A stretch of 64,000 bases of DNA from positions 161,265 to 225,264 of the forward strand of contig JAHFST010000001.1 of NCBI GenBank assembly GCA_023265625.1. The letters run 5' to 3'. This DNA comes from Deltaproteobacteria bacterium. Its GTDB lineage: Bacteria; UBA10199; JACPAL01; JAHFST01. Below, one piece after another: positions 32,519 to 41,478 of the stretch. The notes beneath the pieces are model-generated. The model made no database searches, was not told the origin of the DNA, and worked only from the letters and a program-made list of their open reading frames with translations. The first letter of the stretch is position 1; each line of letters starts with the position of its first letter. Position numbers and translations under genes: made by a program.

Positions 32519-35500
32519 ATGATCGAAAAAATAATTGAGTTTTCCGCCCGTAACAAATTTATCGTGCTTACTTTCGTGGCCGTGGCGCTGGGGATTGGGG
32601 TATGGTGCCTCAAGCATATTCCCCTGGATGCGGTGCCGGATCTCTCCGACACCCAAGTGATTATCTACTCTCGTTGGGATCGTAGTCCCGACATCTTGGA
32701 AGATCAGGTGACCTATCCGATCATCACCACGATGCTGGGCACCCCGCGGGTCAAGGCGATTCGTGGATTTTCTGATTTTGGTTTTTCTTATGTCTACGTG
32801 ATCTTCGAGGATGGAACCGATATCTACTGGGCCCGGAGTCGGGTCTTGGAATATCTCTCCAAGATTACACCCAGGTTGCCGGCGGGTGTCAAAACGGAGC
32901 TGGGGCCCGATGCGACCGGTGTGGGTTGGGTCTATCAGTATGCCTTGACCGATGAATCCGGCAAACATGATTTATCCGACTTGCGCAGCTATCAAGACTG
33001 GAACCTGCGTTTTCAACTCCAGAGCGTCCCGGGGGTGGCGGAGGTGGCCTCGGTGGGCGGGCAGGTCAAACAATATCAGGTCCAGGTGGATCCCAATGCC
33101 TTACTGGCCTACCACGTGCCGATCAATCAGGTGGTGGATGCAATCCGCAAGGGAAATAACGAAGTCGGAGGGAGGTTGGTTGAATTTAGCGGACGCGAAT
33201 ACATGGTGCGCGGTCGTGGCTATATCCATTCTTTAGCAGACATTGAAAATATTGCCGTCGGAGTGGACGCCAAGACCGGCGTTCCCATCCTGGTGAAAAA
33301 TATCGGCTCGGTGCAGTTGGGACCGGACATTCGGCGCGGACTGGTGGATCTCGACGGACGCGGTGACGTGGTCGGCGGCATCGCCGTTATGCGTTACGGT
33401 GAAAATGCCTTGAACGTGATTGAACGCATCAAGCAAAAATTGGCGGATGTTAAGAATTCTATCCCGGAGGGGATGAAGATCGTCACCACCTATGATCGCT
33501 CCGAGTTGATCCAGCGCTCGATCGAGACATTGAAGAAGACCTTAACTGACGAGATGCTCATCGTCAGTATCGTTATCTTGCTCTTCCTCTGGCACATCCC
33601 CTCGGCCATTGTCCCCATCATCACGATCCCCGTCTCCGTCCTGCTGGCGTTCATCCCGCTTTATCTGCTGGGACTCACCTCCAACATCATGTCGTTGGCC
33701 GGCATGGCCATTTCCATTGGTGTCTTGGTCGATGGGGCGATTGTGGAGGTGGAGAATGCCTATAAAAAATTGGAGGAGTGGCAGTCCGGCGGCCGAAAGG
33801 GTGATTTTCACGAGGTGCGGCTCAATGCCTTAAAAGAAGTGGGCCCGTCCGTCTTTTTTTCCCTGTTGGTGATCGCCGTCGCATTCTTGCCGGTCTTCAC
33901 CCTGGTGGATCAGGAGGGGAGGTTGTTCAAGCCCTTGGCGTATTCTAAAAACCTGGCGATGGCCATTGCCGCGATCTTGGCGGTGACCTTGGACCCCGCG
34001 CTGCGGATGCTGTTTACGCGCATGGATTATTTTAGTTTCAAGCCAAAGTGGTTGCGTACCATTGCCAATCACACCTTGGTGGGGCGCTATTATCCGGAAG
34101 AGAGACATCCGATCAGCCAGGTGTTGTTTGCCCTCTACGAACCGGTGTGTCGGTTCGTGCTCAAACATCGGAAACAAACGCTCATCGCTGCAGGGTTGCT
34201 TTTTCTCACCACGATTCCGGTTTATCTGAGCCTGGGCTCCGAGTTTATGCCGCCCTTGAATGAGGGGGCGATCCTCTACATGCCGACCACCCTCCCGGGG
34301 ATCTCGGTGACCGAGGCGGGGCGTGTGTTGCAGATCCAGGATCAGTTGCTTAAAAATTTTCCGGAGGTGGAACGAGTCTTTGGCAAGGTGGGCCGGGCGG
34401 ACACCTCCACCGATCCGGCGCCATTTTCCATGGGAGAGACGACCGTGGTCTTGAAACCGGAGTCGGAGTGGCGCCAGGTCAAGCGCTGGTACTCCTGGAT
34501 GCCGGAGCGGTACCATACCCTCTTGCGCCATATCTGGAGTGATCGCATCTCTTGGGAGGAGCTGATTACGGAAATGGATCGCAAGATGCAAATCCCGGGC
34601 TGGACCAATGCCTGGACCATGCCGATCAAAAATCGGCTCGATATGTTGGCGACCGGGATTCGCACCCCCGTTGGAATCAAGGTCTTTGGGGCCGATCTGA
34701 AAAAGACGGAGGCCATTGGGCAGCAGTTGGAGACGATTTTAAAAGAGGTGCCCGGGACTAGGAGTGTTTTTTCCGAACGGGTGGCCGGCGGCTACTTTTT
34801 GGATTTTGACCTGAAGCGCGAGGCCTTGGCGCGTTATGGGCTCAGCGTTGAGGATGCGCAGATGACGATTGGATCGGCGATTGGCGGGGAAAATATAACC
34901 ACGACGGTGGAAGGTCGTGAACGTTATTCGGTGAATCTGCGTTATGCCCGTGAATTGCGCGATGACCTCCCGGACCTGCAGCGCGTCTTGATCGCCACGC
35001 CGAGTGGCGCCCAGATCCCGATCTCCGAGGTGGCCGATATCCACCTGGCCTCGGGGCCTTCGATGATTCGCGACGAAAACGGCATGCTGGCTGGCTATGT
35101 CTACGTGGACATGGCGGGGCGTGATATCGGGGGCTATGTCAATGAGGCCAAGAAGGTGGTGCAGCAAAAACTCACCCTGCCAGAGGGATATACCCTGCAA
35201 TGGAGTGGGCAGTATGAAAACATGATGAGGGTCCGGGAGCGTTTGAAATTCATTTTGCCCCTGACTATTTTTCTCATCTTTGTCCTGTTGTACATGAACA
35301 CCAAATCGGCCATCAAAGCGGGCATTGTCATGCTGGCGGTCCCGTTTTCCCTGATCGGGGCGGTCTGGTTCCTATTTTTATTGGGGTACAATGTCTCGAT
35401 CGCCGTCTGGGTTGGGATGATTGCTTTAATGGGGCTGGACGCCGAGACCGGTGTTTTTATGCTGCTCTTTTTGGACCTCTCTTATCAAGACGCCGTCAAG

Positions 35501-35758
35501 CAAGGACGGATGAATAATCCGCATGACCTCACGGAGGCCATTATCCACGGGGCCGTCAAGCGGGTGCGGCCCAAGATGATGACCGTCGCCGCGGCCTTCA
35601 TCGGCCTGATGCCGATCATGTGGTCGATCGGCACCGGCGCCGACATGATGAAACGCATCGCCGCCCCGATGGTGGGGGGATTGGTGACTTCGTTTGCCTT
35701 GGAATTGCTGATTTATCCCGTGCTGTTTGCGATGTGGAAGGAATCCAAATTGAAATGA
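32519..35758 (+). CDS. cusA: CusA/CzcA-family heavy-metal RND transporter
   Basis: 1079 residues from the ATG at 32519, eleven bases after the adaptor. FSARNKFIVLTFVAVALGIG is the first membrane helix. LDAVPDLSDTQVIIYSRW, TYPIITTMLGTPRV and GFSDFGFSYVYVIFEDGTDI are hallmarks of the HME family. GVLVDGAIVEVENAYKKLEE carries the proton-relay acidic residues of helix 4. Twelve membrane segments and two large periplasmic loops fit an inner-membrane antiporter that exports Cu(I)/Ag(I) or divalent metals. CusA versus CzcA cannot be separated with certainty, but Met-containing segments and the CusB partner favour copper. Confidence 0.92.
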   Translation: MIEKIIEFSARNKFIVLTFVAVALGIGVWCLKHIPLDAVPDLSDTQVIIYSRWDRSPDILEDQVTYPIITTMLGTPRVKAIRGFSDFGFSYVYVIFEDGTDIYWARSRVLEYLSKITPRLPAGVKTELGPDATGVGWVYQYALTDESGKHDLSDLRSYQDWNLRFQLQSVPGVAEVASVGGQVKQYQVQVDPNALLAYHVPINQVVDAIRKGNNEVGGRLVEFSGREYMVRGRGYIHSLADIENIAVGVDAKTGVPILVKNIGSVQLGPDIRRGLVDLDGRGDVVGGIAVMRYGENALNVIERIKQKLADVKNSIPEGMKIVTTYDRSELIQRSIETLKKTLTDEMLIVSIVILLFLWHIPSAIVPIITIPVSVLLAFIPLYLLGLTSNIMSLAGMAISIGVLVDGAIVEVENAYKKLEEWQSGGRKGDFHEVRLNALKEVGPSVFFSLLVIAVAFLPVFTLVDQEGRLFKPLAYSKNLAMAIAAILAVTLDPALRMLFTRMDYFSFKPKWLRTIANHTLVGRYYPEERHPISQVLFALYEPVCRFVLKHRKQTLIAAGLLFLTTIPVYLSLGSEFMPPLNEGAILYMPTTLPGISVTEAGRVLQIQDQLLKNFPEVERVFGKVGRADTSTDPAPFSMGETTVVLKPESEWRQVKRWYSWMPERYHTLLRHIWSDRISWEELITEMDRKMQIPGWTNAWTMPIKNRLDMLATGIRTPVGIKVFGADLKKTEAIGQQLETILKEVPGTRSVFSERVAGGYFLDFDLKREALARYGLSVEDAQMTIGSAIGGENITTTVEGRERYSVNLRYARELRDDLPDLQRVLIATPSGAQIPISEVADIHLASGPSMIRDENGMLAGYVYVDMAGRDIGGYVNEAKKVVQQKLTLPEGYTLQWSGQYENMMRVRERLKFILPLTIFLIFVLLYMNTKSAIKAGIVMLAVPFSLIGAVWFLFLLGYNVSIAVWVGMIALMGLDAETGVFMLLFLDLSYQDAVKQGRMNNPHDLTEAIIHGAVKRVRPKMMTVAAAFIGLMPIMWSIGTGADMMKRIAAPMVGGLVTSFALELLIYPVLFAMWKESKLK

Positions 35759-35798
35759 CCTTGACTTTTTGGGGCATTCTATAGTCGGGTTGCGATGC

Positions 35799-36089
35799 AT
35801 GCATAAGCGGATTAAAAAACTGGGGTTGTTTTTTTCGGTTGTGGCGGTGTTGTTTGTGACCGTGATCTTGCCGTTTCACTATCATAGTGAGACGGCCAAT
35901 AAGGTTGCTAGTGACCATTGCACCGTCTGTCATTTCTCCGGGACGGCACGGGCGGTGACCCCGCCATCGCAGTCTTCAGGTCTTGTTGTTTTTAATCAAT
36001 CCGAGTTGGTGTTTCAGAAGTTGGAAGTTTTTCGTCAAAACGTATTTTCTGTAAATGTCTCGCCGCGTGGCCCTCCCAGTCTCTCCTAG
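35799..36089 (+). CDS. Small His/Cys-containing membrane-anchored protein
   Basis: 96 residues from the ATG at 35799. KLGLFFSVVAVLFVTVILPF is a single membrane segment or uncleaved signal. It is followed by HYHSETANKVASDHCTVCHF, which has His and a CxxC-like pair fit for metal. The rest is polar with two Pro-rich parts. No family is recognised with confidence; DUF2946-type small proteins next to metal pumps are similar in plan. It follows the RND gene by 40 bases and precedes the zinc-importer operon. Confidence 0.65.
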   Translation: MHKRIKKLGLFFSVVAVLFVTVILPFHYHSETANKVASDHCTVCHFSGTARAVTPPSQSSGLVVFNQSELVFQKLEVFRQNVFSVNVSPRGPPSLS

Positions 36090-36104
36090 GTTATTGATAG
36101 CCGT

Positions 36105-36132
36105 GTAGGGGTTCAAAATTTTGAACCCCTAC
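36105..36132. repeat. 28-bp perfect palindrome, intergenic (family A)
   Basis: Identical in all 28 bases to the copy within rsmD at 16615-16642. It lies 32 bases before the ATG of the porin-like gene. No T-run follows, so it is not a simple terminator. It could affect the mRNA end of the preceding gene. Confidence 0.9.
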
Positions 36133-36163
36133 AATTCATTCCAACAGAACGTCAGGAGACGAC

Positions 36164-37342
36164 ATGAAAAAAATATTATGGGTGCTGTTTCTCAGCCTGG
36201 GAGTTGGGTGGCTGAGCCAAGTCCCATTACAGGCAGGAGAAAAACAGGGGACAAACCACACAGATCAGGAAATCGAAGCGATTTCCAGTCAACTCAAGAA
36301 TGCCACTGCACCGGCCAGCGACCAGACAAAATCCATCGGCCCTTTTAAATACAGTGCCAATCAGGCGGGGTTGCAGAAATTGTTGCCGGATATCAGTTTG
36401 ATTGGCAACTTTGCCGGTGCCTATTTTTCCACGGATCCAACCGGGGCCACCGGCGTGGATCCTGCTAAGACGGGATTTAATCTCCAGGAGATTGAGTTGG
36501 CCTTGCAATCCGTCATTGATCCTTACTTGCGTGCCGATGTGATGCTGGCATTTTCGGAAGACACTGTGGAGCTGGAAGAAGGTTATTTTACCACGCTCGC
36601 CTTTCCGAAGGGTTTTCAGATGCGGGGTGGAAAATTTCGCCTGCCTTTCGGGCGCCAGAATCAGAAACACACCGAGAATTGGGATTTTGCGGACAATGCC
36701 CTGATGAACAAATATGTCCTGGGACCCGATGGTTTGAAGGAATTGGGCGTGGAGGTTTCGTATTTGATCCCGCTGCCTTTTTTCCTGCAGTTGCAGGGGA
36801 CCTTCAGCAATGGGGACGGGGACGCCAGTTTTGGCGGTACCCGCAAGCAGGACTTTCTCTATCAAGGCCGTCTCAGCACCAGCTTCGATGTCTTGGAAAA
36901 TAGTTCGATCTTGTTTGGCACTTCAGCGGCCTTTGGATTTAACAATACCGGGTTGGGCAATCAGACTCAGGTTTTCGGTGGGGATGTGCTGTTCAAGTGG
37001 AAGCCCAAGGCCTATCGGAGCCTGGTGTGGCAATCGGAATACCTGTTTCGTTCTTTTGAGGATGGGTCCAGTCGTCAAAAAGATGGAGGCCTTTACAGTT
37101 ATGTCGACTACCAGTTCCTCAAACGATGGCATGCGGGGATGCGCTACGATCAAACGGGTCTGCCGAGTTACCTGATCGCCAAGGAGTATCGCGTCACGCC
37201 GGCGCTCACTTTCAATCCGACGGAGTTTACCCGGCTTCGGGTCCAATACGAATATGACAAGGTGGCGAGCCTTGATCCGATCCACTCGGCCTTTCTACAA
37301 CTGGAGTTTAGCATGGGACCACATGGGGGCCATCCCTTCTAA
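36164..37342 (+). CDS. Porin-like outer-membrane beta-barrel, zinc-import operon
   Basis: 392 residues. AGGAGAC precedes the ATG. MKKILWVLFLSLGVGWLSQ starts a signal peptide ending near PLQAG. The body has FNLQEIELALQSVIDPYLRA, GKFRLPFGRQNQKHTENWDF and other alternating strands. This is the plan of phosphate-selective porin-type or metal-related barrels. It ends in EFSMGPHGGHPF, rich in Gly and His. Ten bases later the ABC substrate-binding gene begins, so a role in letting Zn2+ or Mn2+ across the outer membrane is likely by context. Confidence 0.75.
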   Translation: MKKILWVLFLSLGVGWLSQVPLQAGEKQGTNHTDQEIEAISSQLKNATAPASDQTKSIGPFKYSANQAGLQKLLPDISLIGNFAGAYFSTDPTGATGVDPAKTGFNLQEIELALQSVIDPYLRADVMLAFSEDTVELEEGYFTTLAFPKGFQMRGGKFRLPFGRQNQKHTENWDFADNALMNKYVLGPDGLKELGVEVSYLIPLPFFLQLQGTFSNGDGDASFGGTRKQDFLYQGRLSTSFDVLENSSILFGTSAAFGFNNTGLGNQTQVFGGDVLFKWKPKAYRSLVWQSEYLFRSFEDGSSRQKDGGLYSYVDYQFLKRWHAGMRYDQTGLPSYLIAKEYRVTPALTFNPTEFTRLRVQYEYDKVASLDPIHSAFLQLEFSMGPHGGHPF

Positions 37343-37352
37343 AGGAGAACCG

Positions 37353-38246
37353 ATGAAAAAAATATTCTTGTTCATGATGTTTTTAATGCTCCCGTTAGCG
37401 GTCTCGGCCAAGGTGAAGGTGGTGGGCACCTTGCCGGTTTTTGCCTCAATTGCCCGAGAGGTGGGGGGGGAGCGGGTTGAGGTGAGCCGCTTGGTCCGGC
37501 CCAATCAAGACCCCCATTTTTTGGATGCCAAGCCCACCTTTGTGGTGGCTTTGAGCCAGGCGGATTTGTTGTTGCACGGAGGGTTAGAGCTGGAGATTGG
37601 CTGGCTTCCACCGATCGTGGTGCAGGCGAGAAATCCGAAGATCAATCCCAACACCCCTGGTAATGTGGATTTGTCGCAGGGTAATCACCTCTTGGAGATC
37701 TCGCAAGGCAAGGTGGACCGGTCGTTGGGTGATGTGCATCCCATGGGTAATCCCCATACCTGGTTTAGCCCCAACAATGTGAAGGTGATGGCCGTGAATA
37801 TCTCGCAACACCTGTCGGCGCTCGACCCGGAAGGAAAAGCCTACTACGCCGAACGACTCAAGACCTTTGTGGCGGCCCTCAATCAGAAGATCCAACAATG
37901 GGAACAGCAAACCGCTGGTTTTAAGGGCAAAAAGGTGATCACGTATCACAAGAGTCTGAGTTATTTTACGGATTGGACGGGTCTCGAGGTGATCGATACG
38001 GTTGAACCCAAGCCGGGGATTCCCCCCAGTTCCAAACATGTGGATGAGCTCTTGAGTGAGATCTCCAACTCTCAAGTCAAGGCGATCCTGATGGAGAGTT
38101 TTTATCCGAGCAAGGTCCCCGAGTATTTGGCGGAAAAGGCCCATATCCCGTTGGTGCAGATCCCATCGGATGTGGGCGATGAAGGGACCAAGGGCTATTT
38201 TGAATTGATGGATCGTTTCATTGAAAAAATCAAAGGGGCCCTCTGA
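37353..38246 (+). CDS. Metal ABC transporter substrate-binding protein (ZnuA-like)
   Basis: 297 residues from the ATG at 37353, with AAAGGAGA seven bases before it. MKKIFLFMMFLMLPLAVSA is the signal peptide. VVGTLPVFASIAREVGGERV, NQDPHFLDAKPT, HPMGNPHTWFSPNNV and the C-terminal MESFYPSKVPEYLAEK are typical of the cluster A-I metal binders. His in the DPHFLDA, NPHTW and YHKSLSYF regions plus a late acidic residue would hold Zn2+ or Mn2+. No His-rich loop as in E. coli ZnuA is present. The stop overlaps the ATP-binding gene. Confidence 0.88.
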   Translation: MKKIFLFMMFLMLPLAVSAKVKVVGTLPVFASIAREVGGERVEVSRLVRPNQDPHFLDAKPTFVVALSQADLLLHGGLELEIGWLPPIVVQARNPKINPNTPGNVDLSQGNHLLEISQGKVDRSLGDVHPMGNPHTWFSPNNVKVMAVNISQHLSALDPEGKAYYAERLKTFVAALNQKIQQWEQQTAGFKGKKVITYHKSLSYFTDWTGLEVIDTVEPKPGIPPSSKHVDELLSEISNSQVKAILMESFYPSKVPEYLAEKAHIPLVQIPSDVGDEGTKGYFELMDRFIEKIKGAL

Positions 38247-38989
38247 TGTCTGAAACGTTGTTGACCTTAGATCACTTGGTGATTGGCTATCCGGGCCGCA
38301 GCCTGTCTGCGCCGTTGGCACTCCAGATCCCCGTGGGGGTTGGGGTCGGGGTGATAGGTGCCAACGGTTCGGGGAAAAGCACCTTGGTCAAGACCTTGGC
38401 GGGGTTAATCCCTCCGCTCAGCGGCTCTTATCAGTGGGGGGCAGGGGCCCACTTTGGTTATGTCCCACAGGAAGATCAGATCAGTCCCTTGTTCCCGTTG
38501 ACGGTCCGCGACCTGCTCAAGATGGGATATCATCGATCGCTCTCCAGGCTTAAGCCCTCCTCCCAGGATTTTGTGGCGGCCGCTACCGAGGTGTTGGAGC
38601 AGATGCAAATCAGTACGTTACCGGACGACTTGTTTCGGGAATTGTCGCGTGGGCAAAGACAACGGATCTTGATTGCCCGGGCCCTGATGGGGCATCCGTC
38701 GGTGCTGCTGTTGGATGAGCCGTACAGTGCCCTCGATGATTCCTTTCGGGGAAAACTCTGGGAATCTTTTGCGGAATGGAAGGTGCGTAAGAATTTTTCT
38801 TATGTGATTATCGAACACGATCTGAATCGCGTCATCAATCAAGTTGATTGGGTTATTTTGTTGGGTCCGAAGGAAACCTTATTTGGACCAAAGGCCCAGG
38901 TGATTACGCAGGAATCTTTGAGCCGCGCTTATGGCGCTAAACTTCATTTGCACGAGGAGGACGGTGAGATACAGGTTCATTTTTTATAG
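38246..38989 (+). CDS. Metal ABC transporter ATP-binding protein (ZnuC-like)
   Basis: 247 residues. GANGSGKST (38-46) is Walker A. LSRGQRQRILIARAL is the ABC signature, slightly changed from LSGGQ, and VLLLDEPYSALDD is Walker B with the D-loop. IIEHDLNRV supplies the switch His. It powers import of Zn2+ or Mn2+ with the next gene's permease. The ATG overlaps the preceding stop by one base. Confidence 0.9.
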   Translation: MSETLLTLDHLVIGYPGRSLSAPLALQIPVGVGVGVIGANGSGKSTLVKTLAGLIPPLSGSYQWGAGAHFGYVPQEDQISPLFPLTVRDLLKMGYHRSLSRLKPSSQDFVAAATEVLEQMQISTLPDDLFRELSRGQRQRILIARALMGHPSVLLLDEPYSALDDSFRGKLWESFAEWKVRKNFSYVIIEHDLNRVINQVDWVILLGPKETLFGPKAQVITQESLSRAYGAKLHLHEEDGEIQVHFL

Positions 38990-39872
38990 CCTTTGGACCT
39001 TGCTGTTTATCGGTTTGGGGTGGGTGAGTAATCGCGAAGAGGCGGCGCACTTTGTGGGCGCCGTCGGTCTTTGGTATGAGCCGGTCTTGGCGGGGCTGGT
39101 CTGCGGGTTGTTGGCGGGACTCTTGGGGCTCTATATGATCTGGAAGCGGATCGTTTTTGTGAGCCTCGCGATCACGCAGGGGGCCGGCTTTGGGATTTTT
39201 CTCTCATTCCTCATGGCCAGTTTTTGGGGCGTTTCTTTGGAGCATTCGCCCCTGTCATTTTTAGCCGGGTTAGCGATGGCCATCGCCACCACCTTTCTCT
39301 TTGTCTCTTTTCGGCGGAGTAAGAAGTATGCCGATGAGGTCTTGGTAGGGCTCATCTACGTGATTTCGTCAGGCCTGATTGTCTTGATCGGCGATCGTAT
39401 TGCGGAAGGAAAGCATGCGATCGATAACCTGCTTTTTGGCAATGCGGTGGCGGTTACGTCAGACTCTCTGGGGCTGCTCGTGGCGATTGCCGCGGTTATT
39501 TTTGCGTTACATTGGCTGTTTCGTCGAGAGTTTCTCTATAGCTCGGCGGATACGGAATTTATGCAGGTCAGCGGGGTGAGGGTAGATGCTTGGTTGACCC
39601 TCCTGTATCTGACGTTGACCATCGGGATCACGATCTCGATGAAGACGTTGGGGAGCCTGCCGGTCTTCGCCTTGATGGTGATTCCCCCTTTCATTGCCCT
39701 GAAAAAAGCCAAGAGTCCGGTGGAGGCCGTTCTGCTCTCAGTCTTTGTGGGCGGAGTGATCCCTCCGCTGGGTTATTATTTTTCATTTCTTTATTCCTTC
39801 CCAACCGGTGCCAGCATGATTCTGGCGGGGTTTCTTTTTCTCATGGCGAGTTGGTTAGAGTCAGCATTCTAA
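38964..39872 (+). CDS. Metal ABC transporter permease (ZnuB-like)
   Basis: 302 residues from a GTG at 38964, chosen because GAGGAGG stands directly before it. An earlier reading from 38931 lies deeper in the ATPase gene. About eight membrane segments are seen. EPVLAGLVCGLLAGLLGLY, FVSLAITQGAGFGIFLSFL and NLLFGNAVAV, then ADTEFMQVSGVRVDAW, are typical of the ABC-3 family. The 26-base overlap with the ATPase implies coupled translation. Confidence 0.88.
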   Translation: MRYRFIFYSLWTLLFIGLGWVSNREEAAHFVGAVGLWYEPVLAGLVCGLLAGLLGLYMIWKRIVFVSLAITQGAGFGIFLSFLMASFWGVSLEHSPLSFLAGLAMAIATTFLFVSFRRSKKYADEVLVGLIYVISSGLIVLIGDRIAEGKHAIDNLLFGNAVAVTSDSLGLLVAIAAVIFALHWLFRREFLYSSADTEFMQVSGVRVDAWLTLLYLTLTIGITISMKTLGSLPVFALMVIPPFIALKKAKSPVEAVLLSVFVGGVIPPLGYYFSFLYSFPTGASMILAGFLFLMASWLESAF

Positions 39873-39881
39873 AAACATTTC

Positions 39882-39949
39882 TTGACAGTCCATGGCTGGC
39901 AACTGTACAACTCGCGACAGTTCTGAAAATGAAAATGATTTTCATTTTC
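39882..39949 (+). promoter_or_regulatory. Promoter with perfect 25-bp Fur/Zur-like palindrome
   Basis: TTGACA at 39882-39887 and TACAAC at 39906-39911 (18 bases apart) form a likely promoter. Just downstream, at 39925-39949, GAAAATGAAAAT, a central G, and the reverse complement ATTTTCATTTTC make a perfect palindrome very like the Fur box (GATAATGATAATCATTATC). A repressor bound here would block the barrel gene starting at 39977. Fur, Zur or Mur cannot be told apart by eye. Confidence 0.75.
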
Positions 39950-39976
39950 GTTTAAACTAAAAATGAGGGGGGAGTC

Positions 39977-41185
39977 ATGTTACGGAAGTATGGGGTGTTT
40001 GTGATGGGTTTGGTGATGGTGATGGCGATGGGTTTTTCGGTTCAGGCGGTGCCTAAAATCGAGGTGCCGCAGGAAGAATTAAAACAGATTGAAAAAGACG
40101 AGGAAGGTTTGCAGCGTGTCGGTAACTTAGGCCGGTTTCATTTCTTTGGCTATGGGCAGGCGGAGTATACCGATTTTGTCGGTGCGACTCCGAATCAGGT
40201 CGACTTTCATTGGTTGACCCTGGGGGTGGGTTACGATTTTACCGATCGCATCAAAATGCGTGCGGAATTGGATATGGAGCATTCTTTCAAGGAGCCTGAA
40301 TTGGAATTTGCCTATATTGATTTCCTCATCAAGCCGTGGGCGAACGCCCGGGCCGGGGCCATTTTGGTGCCGATGGGTGTGATTAACGAGCATCATGAGC
40401 CACCGCTTTTTTATGGTGTGCAACGTCCCGAGATCTATCGGTTGATTATCCCGACAGAGTGGCAGGGGATTGGCGCTGGATTTCATGGGGAATTGCCAAA
40501 AGGATTTGACTATGAGCTCTACGGACTCTCTAGTCTCACTGCTGTTCAGCTGGATGATACGGGGGCGATCAGTCAGAGTTTCAATGGGAGTGAGGGCTTT
40601 CATGATGATCATACGATTGGCGAGGGACCGGGCCGTGATTTTGGCGCGGCGGGTCGTCTCGAATATAAGGGTGTTCCCGGGCTACGCCTTGCCACCTCAT
40701 TTTTCGTGGGGAACACGGGACAGGGGAATGGTGCGATTGGCGGTGGTTTGCTCAGCATGTTGGAAGGGGATGCGAAGTACAGTTTTCAAGGGATCGATTT
40801 GGAAGGGATTGTCGCGTTTACCAACCTGACGGACGCAGGTAATATCAACAACGCCTTGTTGGCCGCTGATCCGACCTTCGCTGATTTTGTCGGGAGCCAG
40901 ATGCTGGGCTGGTATGTCGAGGGGGCCTATCATCTCTTTCATCACCTCTTGCCGGAAACCAAGCACGATCTGGTCTTCTTTACCCGCTTTGAAAATTTCA
41001 ACACCCAACATAAAATGCCGGTTGGTTTTGCCGCGGATCCGGCGAATGACCGTCGCAGTATCACGACGGGTATCTCCTATCTGCCGATCCCGCAGGTGGC
41101 CATTAAGGCTGATTATACGGCTAATTGGAACATGTCCAATGCCGGGGTGGATCGATTCAATGTGGGTATTGGCTTCTATTATTAA
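39977..41185 (+). CDS. Porin-like outer-membrane barrel under Fur-like control
   Basis: 402 residues. GAGGGGGGAG precedes the ATG. LVMVMAMGFSVQA ends the signal peptide. An N-terminal acidic helical stretch (EVPQEELKQIEKDEEGLQ) is followed by a barrel: FHFFGYGQAEYTDFVGATP, FHWLTLGVGYDFTDRIKMRA, and a C-terminal strand DRFNVGIGFYY ending in aromatic residues as outer-membrane proteins do. FGAAGRLEYKG and VNFNTQHKMP-type parts resemble porins of the O/P or metal-uptake kind. The perfect Fur/Zur-like palindrome ahead suggests it is induced when iron or zinc is scarce. Confidence 0.78.
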   Translation: MLRKYGVFVMGLVMVMAMGFSVQAVPKIEVPQEELKQIEKDEEGLQRVGNLGRFHFFGYGQAEYTDFVGATPNQVDFHWLTLGVGYDFTDRIKMRAELDMEHSFKEPELEFAYIDFLIKPWANARAGAILVPMGVINEHHEPPLFYGVQRPEIYRLIIPTEWQGIGAGFHGELPKGFDYELYGLSSLTAVQLDDTGAISQSFNGSEGFHDDHTIGEGPGRDFGAAGRLEYKGVPGLRLATSFFVGNTGQGNGAIGGGLLSMLEGDAKYSFQGIDLEGIVAFTNLTDAGNINNALLAADPTFADFVGSQMLGWYVEGAYHLFHHLLPETKHDLVFFTRFENFNTQHKMPVGFAADPANDRRSITTGISYLPIPQVAIKADYTANWNMSNAGVDRFNVGIGFYY

Positions 41186-41211
41186 TTTTTGTTTAGAAAA
41201 GAGGAGTTCTA

Positions 41212-41478
41212 TTGAGCGGTTATTTTTTTCTGATGATGTTTTTAATATCCAGCACCCTTTTTGCCGGAGAACAGAAGGTATTACGCCTCAAGGTGGATCA
41301 TTTGGCCTGTGAATCTTGCGCCGAAGAATTTCGTTCGGCACTATCCTCCGTATGCAACGACCTCACCCTCGATATCAAGCAGGGTGAGGCCGTTTGCTTT
41401 TACGGGGATGCGGTGACGCCGAAGAACATCCTCTCCAAGGCCAAAAAGACGGGATTTGGCGTTAAGCGGATGGACTAA
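41212..41478 (+). CDS. Exported heavy-metal-associated (HMA) domain protein
   Basis: 88 residues from a TTG at 41212; GAGGAG lies six bases upstream and supports it, though an ATG at 41233 would also leave a hydrophobic start. YFFLMMFLISSTLFAG is a signal peptide. The mature part has LRLKVDHLACESCAEEFRSA, close to the HMA GMTCxxC metal site (ACESC), and the GFGVKRMD end. It is a MerP/CopZ-like periplasmic carrier for Cu+ or Zn2+. Its stop overlaps the convergent barrel gene by four bases. Confidence 0.78.
   Translation: MSGYFFLMMFLISSTLFAGEQKVLRLKVDHLACESCAEEFRSALSSVCNDLTLDIKQGEAVCFYGDAVTPKNILSKAKKTGFGVKRMD

Noticed and set aside
36105-36132. Palindrome read as a Zur box for the zinc operon
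   Set aside because: It is identical to a copy inside rsmD and differs from Fur/Zur consensus, so it is better seen as a repeat element.
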